Notes: generated by a model from the letters alone, not told the origin. Numbered from the stretch's first letter, positions 33,301 through 41,660 are shown. The stretch is 64,000 bases of DNA from Pseudonocardia sediminis (GCF_004217185.1 NZ_SHKL01000001.1:6012001-6076000); one strand, 5' to 3'. Made by a program: numbers and translations.

Positions 33301-34722
33301 CATGTCGGCGGGCAGCAGGTCCTCGCCGGGCTCGGCTGCGTCGAGGTCGACCAGGTGCTCCAACGCGACGTCGGTGAGCTGGTCCAACAGGGTCGCCACC
33401 TCGGCGCCGTCGGGGACGCCGAGGTAGTCCGGCAGGGCGGCGTTCACCGCCCGGGTGAGGTCGGCGCGGGTCCACCCGGCCTTGCGGTCGCGTACGTCGG
33501 CGACGGCGATCTCCACGACCGCGGTCGGGTTGAACGTCTGCGGCTGCACGCCCTCGCGGCGGGCGGCGAGGGCGGTGTCGGCGATCCCGGCCAGCCCGCC
33601 GTCGATGTCCGCGCGCAGCTTCGCCGCGGTCTCGTCCAGGAACTCCTCCCGGGTCTGCCCGTCGTGGGACTTCGCCGCCCGCGTCGCGAACGTCGCCTGT
33701 CGGGACAGCCGGTCGCGCTCGGCGGAGTTCGGGGCGCGGCCGTAGCGGTCCTCGAACGCCTCGAACAGCTCCGCGGTCTTCGCGGTCACCTTGTGCCGCC
33801 GCGAGGACAGCAGCAAGATCGCCTCGTCCGGGACGCCGAGGATCTCGCGGGACTTCCCGTCCGGACGCGTCACCGCGAGCGTCCCCAGGGTGTAGGCCAG
33901 CGTCTCCTCGGTCGTGCGCTCGGCAACCGCCGCGGCGGCCGGGCGCCACCGGTACAGCGAGCGGCCGTCGAGGGTGCGCCACTGCCCGTCCGGGCCCTCG
34001 ACCCGGTTCAGGGTGCCGTTGTGGATGTGGAGCTGCGGGTCCCCGTCGCGGGAGTCGTGCTGGAAGAACGACGCCACGGTCCACTCGTGAGCGTCGGCGT
34101 AGCGGCCCGCGGCGCCGCCGTGGTGCCCGACCCGGGTGTAACCGGCCTTGTCCTGCAAGTACGAGAGCGCGGCGTTGTTGCCCGCCCAGATCGCGTCCTC
34201 GACGGCCGTGCGGAACTGGCCCCACGCCGCGGCGGTCTCCTCGTCGCCCGCGTTGCGGGCGGCGACCTCGCGGGCCTCGAACGCGGTGTGCAGCAGCGTC
34301 ACCGACTTCTGCACGCTGAATGTGATGTCGAAGAACGCCACGTTGTGCCGAGCGGCCTTGCCCGCCTCGGTACGCAGCTCCGCGCGGCGTTCCGCGGCGG
34401 CGTCCGGCTCGCGTTCCAACGCCTGCTCATAGAGTTCCTCGGCGGTCCGGTACTTGCGTCCCACGTGTCCCAGCGTCGCCGCGCTGTCCCACTGCTGCGG
34501 GTCACCGAACGCGGTGTCCCGAGGGTCGATGAAACGCTCGTAGACCGCCCGCATGTCCTGGGCGTCCACCAGACCGCGCAAGCCGAGCTTCTCCGCACCC
34601 GCGCCCCACCAGCGCCCCGGCGGTTCGCCCGCGGCGACCGCGCCGGTGTAGTAGTTCTCCCGCCCGGTCGCGACCTCCTTCAACAGGTACTCCGGGCTGT
34701 AGCCCGAGGAGATGCTCAGCAC
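30358..34722 (-). CDS. MobF-family conjugative relaxase-helicase (TrwC/TraA-like)
   Basis: 1454 aa. N-terminal relaxase domain: LSISSGYSPEYLL and GRENYYTGAV with the candidate catalytic tyrosines, and the histidine motif DPQLHIHNGTLN that binds the metal. RecD-like helicase domain: Walker A GPAGTGKSF, Walker B VVDESAMTD, and THAGQGATVDTTHTVV. The C-terminal 400 residues are charged and partly coiled-coil. It nicks oriT and unwinds the transferred strand. I chose the GTG at 34722, which begins the conserved LSISSGY segment; an in-frame ATG at 34830 is possible. Confidence 0.9.
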   Translation of the reverse strand: MLSISSGYSPEYLLKEVATGRENYYTGAVAAGEPPGRWWGAGAEKLGLRGLVDAQDMRAVYERFIDPRDTAFGDPQQWDSAATLGHVGRKYRTAEELYEQALEREPDAAAERRAELRTEAGKAARHNVAFFDITFSVQKSVTLLHTAFEAREVAARNAGDEETAAAWGQFRTAVEDAIWAGNNAALSYLQDKAGYTRVGHHGGAAGRYADAHEWTVASFFQHDSRDGDPQLHIHNGTLNRVEGPDGQWRTLDGRSLYRWRPAAAAVAERTTEETLAYTLGTLAVTRPDGKSREILGVPDEAILLLSSRRHKVTAKTAELFEAFEDRYGRAPNSAERDRLSRQATFATRAAKSHDGQTREEFLDETAAKLRADIDGGLAGIADTALAARREGVQPQTFNPTAVVEIAVADVRDRKAGWTRADLTRAVNAALPDYLGVPDGAEVATLLDQLTDVALEHLVDLDAAEPGEDLLPADMRTANGESAFRAPGGRLYTTTDQIRSERILLAATAAHNGTALTRGAADRFVDRLRTDGIELGVDQAAAVRGILTSGARVETLVGPAGTGKSFVVGALARAWSDPALPAGPDGTPPAAPRRVFGLATSQKATEVLTAEGLTAANIARWSATQARLDAAPAERRTRDGDEAWRLREGDLVVVDESAMTDTASLEQIHARVAAAGAKLLLTGDHRQLSAVGAGGAMDLLATAGSSYELTDARRFSAGWERDASLRLREADQTVLQDYHQHGRLLDAGDRDGAEESAARAWLADTLAGKRSLLLVDSNDQAARVSASVRAELVRLGRVAETGVPLGMQGTVAGVGDLVEARAIDWTLAGYEGNRRPVMNRDLFRVTAVRDDGALEVTTDTHGTGTGDRMVLPAAYVAEHLALGYAGTTHAGQGATVDTTHTVVTPATRANSLYVGMSRGRDCNTAHVTTHTGPDDLADGTPQAHGIHRSPVAAVATILDGADQAVSQSALATEAASAERAASAATAAERLADGAQRVATARTAHALDQLVATGALTPDERAKVAAEDGTAALTRILRRAELASHDPHTVLADAVQRGPLSGSRSVANVLYSRIRDSHRFDPVGERWTDWVPRTDDEGWNAYLQVLAEAADQRAAQLGADAVAEPPRWAVDAFGEPPADQQARQRWQSAVGQVAAYREVRGHDDDTDPLGPAPQPGQVEQFAAHRAAWRALGRPEVEREHLELSNGQLRMRVRAYERELAAAPRYVGNELAGTRQAAARYEQDAALRRAEAENAGQQSDRERLTAEAEQAAALARTLTERAEELQQVDDARGRWLLHTTQTRLQAELSKAELASRDATDDPADHVTVEEWMTAHLDDQAEDEQHREITEADFVDDLDPAEHDDDTATHEANVRDDAPPRTSASEDVVRVPTADEAADSVAQAGRVLDEIAYRDALDEQDGEQHDRHQQLTQWHHDDQTAEHADAHDAEDQLEPTGL

Positions 34723-34933
34723 CCCGACCACCCCGAAACGATCGTCGTCGGGGCCTGGTCGCGGTCGATGGCACGGGTCCTCCGGCGTGGCCGGCCGGAG
34801 GCCGGCCCGCCCCCTCGGATCGTGATGCATCGGTGTGATGGCTTTGATCTTGGGCTCTTGTTGCTCTGTTCGGGGTAGTCGCTCTCGGCTCTGGTGTTCT
34901 GCTCGGTCGCGGTCGCCTTCTCGCTGTCGGTGC

Positions 34934-35815
34934 TCATCGGGTGGTCCTGTTCTGGGGCTCGTCGGGGACGAGGTGCAGGCCGTTCGAGGCCTGCGGTGGG
35001 GTGTCGCGGAGCTGTCGCAGGGCTCGGGCGGCAGTGCCCCGGCCGACGTCGGCCAGCTCCTCCAGCTCGCGCACCGTCGGGAGGGCGCCGTGGCGCTCGC
35101 AGTGGGTGAGGGCGGTGGTGCGGGCGCGCTCCTGCGCGCCCGCACCCGATCCGCCCGTCCCACCGGGCCCCAGCCGGTCCGAGTGGACGGCGGGGCGCGG
35201 GGCCGGGTGGGACACCGGCCGCGGCGGGCCGGGAATGACCGGTCCGTCCAGCGCGGGTGGGACACCCGTCCCGTGTCCCACCGTGTCCGGGCGTTCCACC
35301 GGTGTCCGGTCGGACGGCGGGACGGTGATGGTCGCCCGGACCCGCGGTCCGGCCGCGCGATCCGGCTCGGCCGGGTCCCGGTCGGCCGCCGGGTCGTCGA
35401 TGCGGGTCTCGGCGAGGAGGTAGAGCAGGTGCGCGACGACGGCGGCCGCGATGGCGGGCCACGCCCCGACGCCGAACCGCAGCGCGGCGTTGACGGCCAG
35501 CTCCCCGCCCGCGGTGACCGAGTCGGAGGCGAGGTAGACCGCCTGCGCGAGCCCCGACAGCCCGGCCGAGACGATCACCACCGACCAGGCGTAGCGGGCC
35601 GCCGACCCGGACAGCCTGGCCGTGGCGGTGTAGGCGACCAGCGCGAGACCGTCGGTGATCAGCGGGTAGATCCAGGCGATCCCGGCCGGGACCCGCGCGG
35701 CGAGCGCGACCTCGAACAGGCCGTGCGCCGTCGCGACCGCCGCACCGAGGGCGACCGCCAGGCCGGGCAGCCAGATCGCGGCGCGACCGGCCCGGGCGGT
35801 GCTGCGTGCGGTCAT
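34934..35815 (-). CDS. DUF2637 membrane protein (SpdA/SpdB-like)
   Basis: 293 aa. Four membrane helices (residues 10-125: GLAVALGAAVATAHGLFEVAL, AWIYPLITDGLALVAY, and two more) form the DUF2637 domain seen on actinobacterial conjugative elements. A Pro-rich linker and a C-terminal helix-turn-helix-like segment (LPTVRELEELADVGRGTAARAL) follow. Overlaps the upstream gene by four bases. A 211-base gap without a gene separates it from the relaxase start. Confidence 0.75.
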   Translation of the reverse strand: MTARSTARAGRAAIWLPGLAVALGAAVATAHGLFEVALAARVPAGIAWIYPLITDGLALVAYTATARLSGSAARYAWSVVIVSAGLSGLAQAVYLASDSVTAGGELAVNAALRFGVGAWPAIAAAVVAHLLYLLAETRIDDPAADRDPAEPDRAAGPRVRATITVPPSDRTPVERPDTVGHGTGVPPALDGPVIPGPPRPVSHPAPRPAVHSDRLGPGGTGGSGAGAQERARTTALTHCERHGALPTVRELEELADVGRGTAARALRQLRDTPPQASNGLHLVPDEPQNRTTR

Positions 35816-36504
35816 CGCAGCGCACCCCCGATCGCCCCGGGCACCGCTCGGTCGTCGGCGGGTGGCTCGGGCGGTGCCTGCTCCCGCCCGGTCGCCCACC
35901 AGCCGACGATCAGCTCGGTGTGCCGGATCCCGGGCACCGGCGCGGCGGCCCCGGGCGGGGCTCCCCAACCGGGCCGGGTCTGGTGCGCCTCGATCGAGCA
36001 CGACCCGACGCTCCTACGGAGCCGGTTGATCACGCCGGGGCGCTGGCGGTCGTGCCAGTCCCCGGCGAGCTGCACCGAGGCGTCCGGGCCCTGGTAGGCG
36101 GCGCACCAGGCGTGCATGAGCCACAGCAGTTCCTCGACGACGTCGGAGTGCCAGGCCCAGCACTCCGGGACGACGGCGGCGCCGTCGGGGTAGCGCAGGA
36201 ACACCCGGCGTAGCCACTCGGTCAGCTCGTCGAGCAGCTGCGCGACCTTCTCCGTCTCGGTCGGGGCGAGCAGCCACGACGGCGCAGGAGCCGGGCGGCG
36301 GCGGGCCGCCAGGGTCGCGAGGGACTGTGCGGTCTCGGCGACGACCTTGGCCAGCTCGTCGATCCGGCCGTCGACCGGGCCGAGCATGTCCAGGCGGCGG
36401 GTCAGGTCGTCGACCTGCCGGGCCAGCCCGACGACGGCCGTGCCGGTCGCGGACCCGTCGTCGGGCCGCTCCGCGCGGGGCTCGGGGTGCGGGGGCGTGT
36501 TCAT
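35812..36504 (-). CDS. DUF4913 protein
   Basis: 230 aa. An N-terminal coiled-coil (VGLARQVDDLTRRLDMLG) precedes the DUF4913 region (WLRRVFLRYPDGAAVVPECWAWHSD, then WLMHAWCAAYQG). The family is typical of actinobacterial mobile elements; its function is unknown. ATGA overlaps on both sides place it in the transfer operon. Confidence 0.75.
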   Translation of the reverse strand: MNTPPHPEPRAERPDDGSATGTAVVGLARQVDDLTRRLDMLGPVDGRIDELAKVVAETAQSLATLAARRRPAPAPSWLLAPTETEKVAQLLDELTEWLRRVFLRYPDGAAVVPECWAWHSDVVEELLWLMHAWCAAYQGPDASVQLAGDWHDRQRPGVINRLRRSVGSCSIEAHQTRPGWGAPPGAAAPVPGIRHTELIVGWWATGREQAPPEPPADDRAVPGAIGGALR

Positions 36505-37121
36505 CGGCTCCACCCCCCGTCGTCGGTGGCGGAGTCGGTCGACCGGTCCGGTGCGGGCGGGTCGCGGTGGTCCAGGTCGTCGGCGACGGCCTCGGCCTGG
36601 GTCGCGCGGACGAGGTCCGAGACGCGGCGCATCTCGGTGTCGGTCAGCGGGCGGACACCGCCCGGGGCGGTCTCGTCCGGGGTGAACCACATCCCGCCCG
36701 TCGAGTCGTGGTCGTCCGCGTACTTCGCCTCGATTGCGGCGTCCCGGTAGGGAGCGTTGATCATGTCCTCGACTCGGCGGAGGTCCATCTCGGTCGCGGT
36801 CCGGTCGTCGTCCGGGTCGTCGTGGACGTGGGCGGTCGCGTCGAGGTGCGCCTGGTGCGCGGCGTCGTGGCCGCCGGTGAACCAGCCGTCGGGGTCGGCC
36901 TGCTGCTCCATCTCCGCGCGCAGGCGACGCATGGCGCCGTCGTACTCGCGCTGCTCGCGCATCTGGTCTCCGATCAGGTCCAGCAGCCGGTCGCGGTCGG
37001 CCTCGTAGCGGGCGATCTCGTCGTCGTGCACAGCTCCGGCGGTGCGCGCGGTGAGGAGGGCGCGAAGGCGCTCCTCCAGCGCGACGACGTCGGACTCGGT
37101 GACCTGCGGTCGCTGTCTCAT
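36501..37121 (-). CDS. hypothetical transfer-operon protein
   Basis: 206 aa, highly charged, helical N-terminus (VTESDVVALEERLRALLTAR) and an acidic His/Asp-rich middle. No membrane segment. Overlaps neighbours by four bases on both sides, so it is translated together with the coupling protein and the DUF4913 gene. Not recognised. Confidence 0.6.
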   Translation of the reverse strand: MRQRPQVTESDVVALEERLRALLTARTAGAVHDDEIARYEADRDRLLDLIGDQMREQREYDGAMRRLRAEMEQQADPDGWFTGGHDAAHQAHLDATAHVHDDPDDDRTATEMDLRRVEDMINAPYRDAAIEAKYADDHDSTGGMWFTPDETAPGGVRPLTDTEMRRVSDLVRATQAEAVADDLDHRDPPAPDRSTDSATDDGGWSR

Positions 37122-38998
37122 CGGTCTGCCTCCCCATCGGTGCCCGGCCGCGGGGCGGCAGGGGTGTGCAGAGACTGGTCGTGGATGACGGCCAGCTCGC
37201 GGAACATCGCGTTTGCGTCCCGACGCCGCTCGTGGCGCTCGGCGAACCGGTCCGGCCACCACGTGGCCAGGACCGAGAGCGCGGCCTGGGCGAGGTCGTC
37301 GCGCCACATCCGCAGCTCGTCGAGCTGGAGCGCGCGGGCCGCGCGGGTGTCGACCCGGCGGGCGTCGCGGCCGTGGGCGCGGACGTCGCGACGGGTCCAG
37401 GCCATGCGGGCCCGGCCGATCACCGGGGCGATCCCGCGGCGGATCACCACCACCCGCCCTGCGGGCAGGTTCGCAATCTGCGCCGGCGCCAGCACCGGCA
37501 CCTTCCGCACCGACCTCGACGCGACCCGGCCGTGCTCGTCCGTGGTCGAGACCCGCTCGTCCCGCTCCCCGGCGAGGGTGGACCAGAACTCCAGGTCCGC
37601 CTTATCCCTCGTCCCACCGAAGATCATCACCGCGGCGGTGTTGTTCAAGATGGTCGCCGCCTTGTGCTCGCCCCAGCGGGCCAGGAGCTGGGCGCGGGAC
37701 TGGAACGCGCACAGGATCGTCACCCCACGACCACCCATGTCCGCCGTCCACGACTCCAGCGGCACAGGGCTGATCAGGGCGGCCTCGTCCAGGAACAGTC
37801 CGAGCGGCGGGTCCAGCCGCCCGGCCGGTTGTCCGGCGGCGAGCCGTCGGGCCTCGCGGGCGATGTGCCCGGTCAGCGCGCACACCAGGGGTGCGGTCTG
37901 CGCCTCCTCGGCGCCGAGCAGGAACACCGTCGCCCGCCCGTCCAGCAGCCGGGCGACGTCGAACCCCTCCCCCGGCTCGGCCGCCGCAGCCGCGGCCGGG
38001 TGGGTCAGCCACCCCAACGCAGGCATCACCGAGGACGTGATCGAGGACCGGGTGCGCTCGTTCGTGGTGATGAACTGCATCACGTCCTGCTCGAACGCCG
38101 TCACCCCCGACCGACGCAACAGTGCGGGCACCTCGCGGCCGGCCGAATCCGGGTCGGCCACCCAGCCCAGGACGTCGGTCATCCGCTTGTGCCCGAGCGC
38201 GGCGGCGTGCAGCAGCGCGGCGAGGACGCGGCGGGCCTGACCGTCCCAGAACTCCCGATCCCCACCCGACCCACTGGCGACCGCGGCGAGCATGTCCGTC
38301 GCCCGCTCCGTGGCCGTGACGGGGTCGGTGCAGCCGGTCAGCGGATCGAACGTGATCGTCGACGCCCGGTCCCCGAGCCCGGCAGGGTTGAACACGAACA
38401 CCTCACCCCGCGACTGCCGGCGCAGCGGCGCACACAGGTCCAGCAGGTCGGTGCGGGTCGAGGTCACCAGCGCGGCACCCGGGGCGTCGAGGACGCGCCC
38501 GGCGAGCCAACCGGTCTTGCCGGTGCGGGGGCCGCCGACGACGATCACGACGTCCTCGACCAGCGCCCACACCCGCAACGCGCCGGTACGGCACAGCTCG
38601 ACCGCGGCCTCGCTGGTCGCGAGCCGAGCCCGCTGCCACCGCGACAGAGCGGCCAGGGACGGGCGCACGGTGCCGGTCCGACGCCGCACCGCGAAGGTCC
38701 CGGCGTGCCGGACGATGTCCAGCGACGAGGCCACGCCGACCTTGCGGCGCGACCGGGCCGCCCACCGCGACACGGTCGCCGAGGAGCGCGACCACCGGTG
38801 CCACACGATCACCCCGGCCAGCCCCGTCACGGCGAGCAGGGCAGGCCAGGACAGGGCCGTGACGATCGTCGCCGCCGGGAGCAGCGCGACCAGGGCGAGG
38901 CCAGCTGCCAGGGCCCGTGCCCCGCGAGCCCAGGCAAGCAGGGCGCCCGCGGCGAACATAGCGAGCACGAGCGCGGTGGAGCTGAACAGGATCTCCAT
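37118..38998 (-). CDS. VirD4/TraG-type coupling protein
   Basis: 626 aa. Two or three N-terminal membrane helices (residues 5-70), Walker A VVGGPRTGKTGW, Walker B LGLFLDEAALI and the TraG-like C-terminal segment ILCAFQSRAQLLARWGE. It would bring the relaxosome to a secretion channel. No VirB4-like ATPase is present in the element, so it must use a channel made elsewhere or a reduced system. ATG at 38998 overlaps the upstream stop. Confidence 0.85.
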   Translation of the reverse strand: MEILFSSTALVLAMFAAGALLAWARGARALAAGLALVALLPAATIVTALSWPALLAVTGLAGVIVWHRWSRSSATVSRWAARSRRKVGVASSLDIVRHAGTFAVRRRTGTVRPSLAALSRWQRARLATSEAAVELCRTGALRVWALVEDVVIVVGGPRTGKTGWLAGRVLDAPGAALVTSTRTDLLDLCAPLRRQSRGEVFVFNPAGLGDRASTITFDPLTGCTDPVTATERATDMLAAVASGSGGDREFWDGQARRVLAALLHAAALGHKRMTDVLGWVADPDSAGREVPALLRRSGVTAFEQDVMQFITTNERTRSSITSSVMPALGWLTHPAAAAAAEPGEGFDVARLLDGRATVFLLGAEEAQTAPLVCALTGHIAREARRLAAGQPAGRLDPPLGLFLDEAALISPVPLESWTADMGGRGVTILCAFQSRAQLLARWGEHKAATILNNTAAVMIFGGTRDKADLEFWSTLAGERDERVSTTDEHGRVASRSVRKVPVLAPAQIANLPAGRVVVIRRGIAPVIGRARMAWTRRDVRAHGRDARRVDTRAARALQLDELRMWRDDLAQAALSVLATWWPDRFAERHERRRDANAMFRELAVIHDQSLHTPAAPRPGTDGEADR

Positions 38999-39531
38999 CA
39001 GTGCTCCCACCCCTCGTTCCACGCCTGCACCTCGGCGGCGTGACGGGCACAGCCCTTGGCGTGGCCGTCCTCGCTATTGGCTGGGTTGCCCTCGAACTGG
39101 CCGTGGTCGGTCACCAGGCCGTCGCAGGTCGAGCAGCGCCAGTACGCGGACGGCGTCCGGAACGAGCGCACCCCGTCCGGCTCCGGGTCCGGGACCCGAC
39201 CGCAGACCAGCCAGTCGAACGCCGCCTCCCCCACCGGCCGGTACTCCCCTGACGACAGATCGAGCGCAGCGCCGACCTCGTCCCACGACCGGCCCGCCGC
39301 ACGAGCGGCGCGGGCGTACTCGTAGAGCTGCCCCTCGGCGACGGTGCGCATCAACAACGCCGCACGGATCCCGGCGAACGGATCGTCGAGCTTCCGATCG
39401 GTGAACACTGTGAACCCGGGGATCGGGACCTCGGTCTCGGTCGAACCGAACGCCTCGACCGCGATCCGCCGGAGCAGCTCGCGGATCCGGCCGGACGCCG
39501 CGGTCGTCGGGGAGATGTCGAACGCGGCCAT
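38998..39531 (-). CDS. hypothetical protein with C-terminal zinc ribbon
   Basis: 177 aa. The middle contains a helix-turn-helix-like AAGRSWDEVGAALDL, and the C-terminus has CSTCDGLV plus a later CARHAAEV, possibly a zinc site. Linked by one-base overlaps to both WhiB and the coupling protein. Such genes are common in actinobacterial element operons; function unknown. Confidence 0.6.
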   Translation of the reverse strand: MAAFDISPTTAASGRIRELLRRIAVEAFGSTETEVPIPGFTVFTDRKLDDPFAGIRAALLMRTVAEGQLYEYARAARAAGRSWDEVGAALDLSSGEYRPVGEAAFDWLVCGRVPDPEPDGVRSFRTPSAYWRCSTCDGLVTDHGQFEGNPANSEDGHAKGCARHAAEVQAWNEGWEH

Positions 39532-39983
39532 CACCGACCACCACCCGCGACGACGGCACCGGCCGCGGCCCAGCGGTCGACGGTCCGACGGGTCACGCCG
39601 AGGACACGGGCGATGTCGTCCCGGTCGACGCCCGCGGCGAGGGCGGCGCGGCCGGCAGAGATGACCGGCGCCCGGTCGGTGCGCAGCACCGGCGCGGGAG
39701 CGACGGCGGGGCGCAGCTCGGCGCGACGGGCCCGGCGGGTCGTCGCCCGACGGGCACGGCGGCGCTCGTTCTCTGTCAGCCCACCGGCGACACCGTGCGG
39801 GAGGTCGTCGATCGCCCAGTCCCGGCACGCGGCCTGCACCGGGCAGCGGCGGCAGACCCGCCTGGCGCGGGCCACCTGCCGGTCGTACGCGGCGCCGCTC
39901 TCCGCGGTCGGGAAGAACATCTCCGGGTCCACCGACCGGCACGCCGCGCGGGCGCGCCACCGGTCGTCGTCTCGCTCTACCAT
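39531..39983 (-). CDS. WhiB-like protein with C-terminal helix-turn-helix
   Basis: 150 aa. The four cluster cysteines are ACRSVD, then RVCRRCPVQAAC, which bind a [4Fe-4S] cluster, and GVAGGLTENERRRARR is the turn and basic region. Unlike most WhiB proteins it continues into a second domain, VDRDDIARVLGVTRRTVDRWAAAG, a helix-turn-helix. It probably regulates the transfer operon of which it is a member. Confidence 0.8.
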   Translation of the reverse strand: MVERDDDRWRARAACRSVDPEMFFPTAESGAAYDRQVARARRVCRRCPVQAACRDWAIDDLPHGVAGGLTENERRRARRATTRRARRAELRPAVAPAPVLRTDRAPVISAGRAALAAGVDRDDIARVLGVTRRTVDRWAAAGAVVAGGGR

Positions 39984-40084
39984 CGTTTCCTCTCCGGCCT
40001 TCTGCTGATGTGCGGTGAGAGCGGCCCGGCGGCTGTGTCCCGCCAAGAACCCGTCGCCGGGCCGTCCCAGGTGGTGTGCTCGTG

Positions 40085-40438
40085 TCATGGCCGCGCTCCG
40101 CTCGGCCGGACCCGGCGCGGCGCCGGGAACAAGCCGGCCGCGGAGTCCTCGGCGGCGCGGCGCTCGTCGTCGCTCGGCGTCTCGGTCCGGACCCGGATGC
40201 CCGGCACCTCTCCGGCCAGGTGCGCCAGCCAGGACGGCAGCGGCCGGTTCTCCAGCAGCGACAGCGCGACCACGTGCGACGGGCACCCTGGCCGGGTCGG
40301 GCTCACCGCCCACCGGCACGTCGGGCACCGGCCCGCGCTCTGCGCGCTGTGGTCGACGAGGACCTGCAACCGGATCGTCCGACCGGTGACCTCGGCGAGC
40401 CTCAGGTCGAGATCGCCCAGCCGCACCGCCCCGGTCAC
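40085..40438 (-). CDS. hypothetical protein with CxxC zinc motif
   Basis: 117 aa. CPTCRWAVSPTRPGCPSH in the middle suggests a zinc-binding site. GTG start overlapping the upstream stop (GTGA). The 101 bases down to the WhiB gene probably hold a separate promoter. Not recognised. Confidence 0.55.
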   Translation of the reverse strand: MTGAVRLGDLDLRLAEVTGRTIRLQVLVDHSAQSAGRCPTCRWAVSPTRPGCPSHVVALSLLENRPLPSWLAHLAGEVPGIRVRTETPSDDERRAAEDSAAGLFPAPRRVRPSGARP

Positions 40439-40629
40439 TGGAGCACCTCGACCGGCTCGGGAACCCGGCCCCGGTCGTCCGGGCACAGCACCGACCCGTC
40501 GCGGTGCGAGAACTCCGGCGGACGTCCGGCCCGGTCGGGCCACCCCGTCGGCGGCTCCCCCGCCACCGGGTGCCCGCAGCCCGGGCAGACCAGCGCGGAC
40601 AGCTCGACCCGCTGGGCCGCGGCCGTCAC
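40435..40629 (-). CDS. small zinc-ribbon protein
   Basis: 64 aa. CPGCGHPVAG near residue 15, then a His and a second Cys (FSHRDGSVLCPDD), suggesting a partial zinc ribbon. GTGA overlaps link it to both neighbours. Confidence 0.5.
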   Translation of the reverse strand: MTAAAQRVELSALVCPGCGHPVAGEPPTGWPDRAGRPPEFSHRDGSVLCPDDRGRVPEPVEVLQ

Positions 40630-40871
40630 CCCGCACCGCCCTCGGTCGCGGCGTGCTCGGCCGGGGTCCGGTTCAGCGCGGGCGTCGCCGCCTGGTCGAA
40701 CGCCGACATGAACGTCGCGACCGCTCCCGGCACGCCCTGCCCGACCGGCGTCGCCACGAACACCACCGCCGCGACCACCGTGAAGAACGCCGCCCCCGCC
40801 GCCGACCGCGCCTTCGCGCAGATGAACGCGCCCGCGACGAGGACCAGCAGCACCACTCCGACGCCGCCCAT
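40626..40871 (-). CDS. small membrane protein (Spd-like)
   Basis: 81 aa with two hydrophobic helices (GGVGVVLLVLVAGAFI; AAFFTVVAAVVFVATPV) and a hydrophilic tail. Small membrane proteins of this layout assist plasmid spread in actinomycetes; assignment to that role is inference. Its ATG overlaps the excisionase stop. Confidence 0.5.
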   Translation of the reverse strand: MGGVGVVLLVLVAGAFICAKARSAAGAAFFTVVAAVVFVATPVGQGVPGAVATFMSAFDQAATPALNRTPAEHAATEGGAG

Positions 40872-41128
40872 CAGACGGCGCTCCCACGCTGCGCCGGCGC
40901 CCACCCGGACGTGTCGACGACCGTCTGCTCGGCCACCGCCAGGTCCGCGATCGCATCGATCGCCTTCGCCGGGACGATCAGCCGCCCCCGGACCTTCACG
41001 GCCGGGAACTCCCCCGCCGCGATCGCCCGGTAGACCGTCATCGTCGACATCCCGAACATCGCCGCAACCTGCGCGACGCTGTAGAACCGCGGCGCCGCCG
41101 CCACGGCCACCGGCTCCTGCTTGCTCAT
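40871..41128 (-). CDS. xis: excisionase-type helix-turn-helix protein
   Basis: 85 aa. FYSVAQVAAMFGMSTMTVYRAI, then GEFPAVKVRGRLIVPAKAID, is the MerR-like winged HTH_17 domain found in excisionases. ATG follows GAGGAAGGGG. It is the first gene of the leftward operon and divergent from the XRE regulator, but 4 kb from the integrase. It may act as excisionase or as operon regulator. Confidence 0.7.
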   Translation of the reverse strand: MSKQEPVAVAAAPRFYSVAQVAAMFGMSTMTVYRAIAAGEFPAVKVRGRLIVPAKAIDAIADLAVAEQTVVDTSGWAPAQRGSAV

Positions 41129-41175
41129 CGACTGCCCCTTCCTCTCGATCCGCTGTGCGCTAACAATAGCACCAA

Positions 41176-41190
41176 TATTAGCTGCTAATA
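41176..41190. promoter_or_regulatory. operator palindrome between xis and XRE genes
   Basis: TATTAGC-T-GCTAATA is a perfect 7-base dyad with a one-base centre, in an AT-rich 175-base divergent promoter region. A related half-pattern (GCTA-4-TAGC) lies at 41159-41170. Probable binding site of the divergent XRE regulator. Confidence 0.6.
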
Positions 41191-41303
41191 CTAGTCTCAT
41201 CGTGTAGCTGAGCAGGTCGTCGCACCTGGGCGGACCTGCGACCGCTAGCCTCGGCACCGAAATCAGCAGGTCCGTACCTACTGAGGCACTGAGGAAGGTC
41301 TGC

Positions 41304-41660
41304 GTGGCCAAGGACTGGGACGCCGTCGCCGAGGCGATCAAGACGCGTCTGGCCGAGCTCGACATGACCCAGGCCGAACTCGCGACCCGCGCGGGCGTCG
41401 CCCTGATGACCGTCCGCGAGCTGCAGCACAACCTCACGCCCCGCCGACGCAGCCCTCGCACCCTCGCCGCCGTCTCCGAGGCGTTGGGGTGGCCAGGCGA
41501 CCACATCGCCCGGATCCTCGACGGCGACCAGGTCGCCGACCCCGACGCCGACGACCCCGTCCTCGTCGAGCTGGACGCTCTCAGGGCGGACGTGAGCGCT
41601 CTCGTTCGACGGATCGATGCCATCGAGCGTCGGCTAGGTCCCGACGCCGGCGACGCCTGA
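41304..41660 (+). CDS. XRE family regulator
   Basis: 118 aa. The helix-turn-helix is MTQAELATRAGVALMTVRELQ (about residues 21-41), followed by a C-terminal coiled coil (ELDALRADVSALVRRIDAIERRL) for dimerisation. GTG start behind GAGGAAGG. Divergent from xis; likely repressor of the transfer operon. Confidence 0.8.
   Translation: MAKDWDAVAEAIKTRLAELDMTQAELATRAGVALMTVRELQHNLTPRRRSPRTLAAVSEALGWPGDHIARILDGDQVADPDADDPVLVELDALRADVSALVRRIDAIERRLGPDAGDA

Noticed and set aside
40626..40904. Start of the small membrane gene at 40904
   Set aside because: The ATG at 40871 overlaps the previous stop as do all other genes of this operon, and the extra 11 residues would lie inside the excisionase gene.
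41176..41190. CRISPR-like or repeat-array signal
   Set aside because: Only one perfect dyad and one weak one are present, with no repeated units and spacers; an operator is simpler. No CRISPR array was seen anywhere in the window.
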